Part shown: positions 62,503 to 64,000 of the stretch, piece by piece
How the letters are laid out: each line of letters begins with the position of its first letter
Position numbering within the stretch: the first letter of the stretch is position 1
Source: Cumulibacter soli
Lineage (GTDB): Bacteria > Actinomycetota > Actinomycetes > Mycobacteriales > Antricoccaceae
Direction of reading: 5' to 3'
Assembly: GCF_004382795.1 (NCBI RefSeq)
Contig: NZ_SMSG01000001.1
Span: 186,001 to 250,000 of the forward strand
DNA length: 64,000 nt
Program-made: the position numbers and the translations under genes
The notes under the pieces: generated by a model
What the model was told of the DNA's origin: nothing
What the model saw: only the letters and a program-made list of their open reading frames with translations
Database searches by the model: none

Positions 62503-63154
62503 GGACAACCACCAGATCGCCGCTTTCGTGCAGAAAGGTCTGCGGGCGGCCGGTTATCAGACCGAGGTTGTCGGCGATGGAATCTCGGCCCTGCACGCGG
62601 CGTTGGATGGCGACTTCGATCTACTCGTGCTCGACCTCGGGCTGCCGGGGAAGGACGGATTCGCCGTACTCGACGAACTTCGTGGCCAGGGCGCCACGAT
62701 TCCCGTGGTCATCCTGACCGCTCGTGACACCGTGCAGGACACGGTCGCGGGCCTCGAGGGTGGCGCCAACGACTACGTCACCAAACCATTCCAGTTCGCC
62801 GAACTGTTGGCCCGAGTCCGGCTGCGGTTGCGCGAAAGCGACGAATCGGCGGCGCCTATTGGCGGCGCGACAGTGTTGCGCGCCGGCGGCCTCGAACTTG
62901 ATCTGCACACGCGCGTGGTGCGGGCGCCGTCCGGAGACTACGAACTGACGGCTCGGGAGTTCGCGATGCTGGAGGTGCTGGTTCGTCATCCCGGCCAGAT
63001 CCTCAGCCGACAACAGCTGTTGGGACACGTGTGGGGCGTCGACTTCGAGACGACCTCGAACGTCGTGGATGTGTGCGTTCGAAGTCTGCGCCGCAAGATC
63101 GGCGCCGACCGGATCCAAACCGTCCGCAACGCCGGCTATCGGTTGACAACCTGA
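62480..63154 (+). CDS. OmpR-family response regulator
   Basis: The 224-residue regulator starts inside the kinase gene (23-base overlap). The receiver domain has the acidic pair in IAEDN, phospho-acceptor Asp52 in LVLDLGLPG, the Thr in VVILTARD and Lys102 in YVTKPF. The winged helix (130-224) has LTAREFAMLEVLVRHPGQILSRQQLL and NVVDVCVRSLRRKIG. It probably controls this operon and genes outside the window. Kinase-before-regulator order is less common than the reverse. Confidence 0.95.
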   Translation: MSRVLIAEDNHQIAAFVQKGLRAAGYQTEVVGDGISALHAALDGDFDLLVLDLGLPGKDGFAVLDELRGQGATIPVVILTARDTVQDTVAGLEGGANDYVTKPFQFAELLARVRLRLRESDESAAPIGGATVLRAGGLELDLHTRVVRAPSGDYELTAREFAMLEVLVRHPGQILSRQQLLGHVWGVDFETTSNVVDVCVRSLRRKIGADRIQTVRNAGYRLTT

Positions 63155-63300
63155 CCGTTCGGCGTCAAGGGTTGCTTAGCCATGCCTACCCTGAGACGGA
63201 GCAATCCGGCAACACCCGCGCTACACAAGGTCTACAATCTCACACGATTTTTGCAGGGTGCGACTCGATTCGTTACCACCGCTAGCGATAACGTGCAATC

Positions 63301-64000
63301 GTGGCCAATACAACTCTCTCTCAGCGACCGAACACGGCCAGTCGCACGACGGTGTTCCTCAAACTATTGATGGCAACGTCCGGCGCCGTGTTCGTGCTCT
63401 ACGTCCTCCTGCACATGTACGGCAACCTCAAGGCCCTCTGGGGCGAGGAAGCGTTCAACGAGTACGCGCATCACCTGCGTACCATCCTGATGCCAATGCT
63501 GCCGTACGGCGGTCTGCTGTGGATCATTCGCGTCGTACTCATCGTCGGTGTCGTCGCACACGTCTACGCAGCCTTCAAGCTGTGGTCGCGCGCGAACCAC
63601 GCCCGTCCGACCCGGTACGCCGTCGCGTCGGCGAGCAAGGCGGCGCTGAAATCGAAAATGATGCGCTGGGGCGGAGTGGCGCTACTCGCGTTCATCATCT
63701 GGCACCTGCTGCAGTTCACCATCGTGAAGTTCAACGTGAACGGCGACGTGAGCGGACCGGACGTCGAGAACAACCCATTCGGGCTGCTGCACGCGGCATT
63801 CCAGGTGTGGTGGGTCGTGCTCATTTACGTGGTGGCGCTGATTGCGCTCGGCATGCACCTTTTCCACGGCGTGTGGAGCATGGCGCAGACCTGCGGCTGG
63901 ACCAGCACCGCGAGCCGCCGCAAGGCCTGGAAGACGATCGGCGCCGTGATCGCGCTCGTCGTCTCGATCGGCTTCATCATCCCGCCGCTCGCCATCGCCT
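63301..64000 (+). CDS. sdhC: Succinate dehydrogenase cytochrome b subunit (partial)
   Basis: GTG 63301 opens an uninterrupted frame to the window end (233 codons). The product starts VANTTLSQRPNTASRTTVFL and continues with the b558-type membrane anchor: five helices, heme-ligand candidates His in YVLLHMYGNLK, YAHHLR, FIIWHLLQFT, GLLHAAFQVWWVV and GMHLFHGVWSMAQTCGW. It binds two b hemes and passes electrons between the iron-sulfur subunit and menaquinone. sdhA and sdhB should follow outside the window. The 146 bases upstream hold its presumed promoter, not resolved. Confidence 0.93.
   Translation, partial: MANTTLSQRPNTASRTTVFLKLLMATSGAVFVLYVLLHMYGNLKALWGEEAFNEYAHHLRTILMPMLPYGGLLWIIRVVLIVGVVAHVYAAFKLWSRANHARPTRYAVASASKAALKSKMMRWGGVALLAFIIWHLLQFTIVKFNVNGDVSGPDVENNPFGLLHAAFQVWWVVLIYVVALIALGMHLFHGVWSMAQTCGWTSTASRRKAWKTIGAVIALVVSIGFIIPPLAIA

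Overview
The window is chromosomal DNA from a high-G+C Gram-positive bacterium of the class Actinomycetes. The evidence is actinobacterial gene order and families: ychF / DUF6542 / ispH / lysine-rich protein / xseA / xseB / DUF4245 / glpX in the order of the Mycobacterium Rv1112-Rv1099c region; tRNA-Tyr, tRNA-Thr, tRNA-Met, rpmG, hadA, hadB, tRNA-Trp, secE, nusG as around Rv0634B-Rv0639; an NDMA-type alcohol dehydrogenase; and a b558-type SdhC. Genus and species cannot be fixed from the sequence. No rRNA, CRISPR array, phage or intact insertion sequence is visible.

Region 1 (1-9563) is accessory DNA: an alpha/beta hydrolase, small DUF proteins, an AlkD-like protein, a coupled pair of unknown proteins with immunity-like features, a higBA locus whose toxin carries two frameshifts while its antitoxin is intact, a PadR regulator overlapping a TIM-barrel protein, and a VapC/Phd-type toxin-antitoxin pair. 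Region 2 (9592-21830) is housekeeping: ychF, alkA, rmuC, DUF6542, ispH, a lysine-rich protein, xseAB, DUF4245, glpX, phoH and an HMG-CoA-lyase-like gene.

Region 3 (21846-50863) holds the transcription/translation core on the minus strand: rpoC, rpoB, rplL, rplJ, rplA, rplK, nusG, secE, tRNA-Trp. It is split by lipid and peptide metabolism genes: a CoA-transferase, an alcohol dehydrogenase, two paralogous acyl-CoA synthetases, an NSS transporter with its tiny subunit, and four paralogous family-5 substrate-binding lipoproteins with no permease or ATPase beside them. Even nusG and rplK, normally adjacent, are separated. Strong hairpin terminators separate most convergent units.

Region 4 (51116-57959) carries two CNNM/CorC-type membrane proteins, hadB, hadA, tatA, rpmG, three tRNAs, an acidic DxDGDG-repeat protein, yajQ and an orphan rfbA. 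Region 5 (57998-63154) is the most unusual part: five tightly coupled genes encode a P-loop NTPase, an ABC-exporter-like protein that has lost its Walker A motif, a one-TM protein with an extracellular poly-aspartate tail, a sensor kinase and an OmpR-type regulator. They look like one regulatory/transport operon and are the best candidate here for an undescribed system. The window ends inside sdhC.
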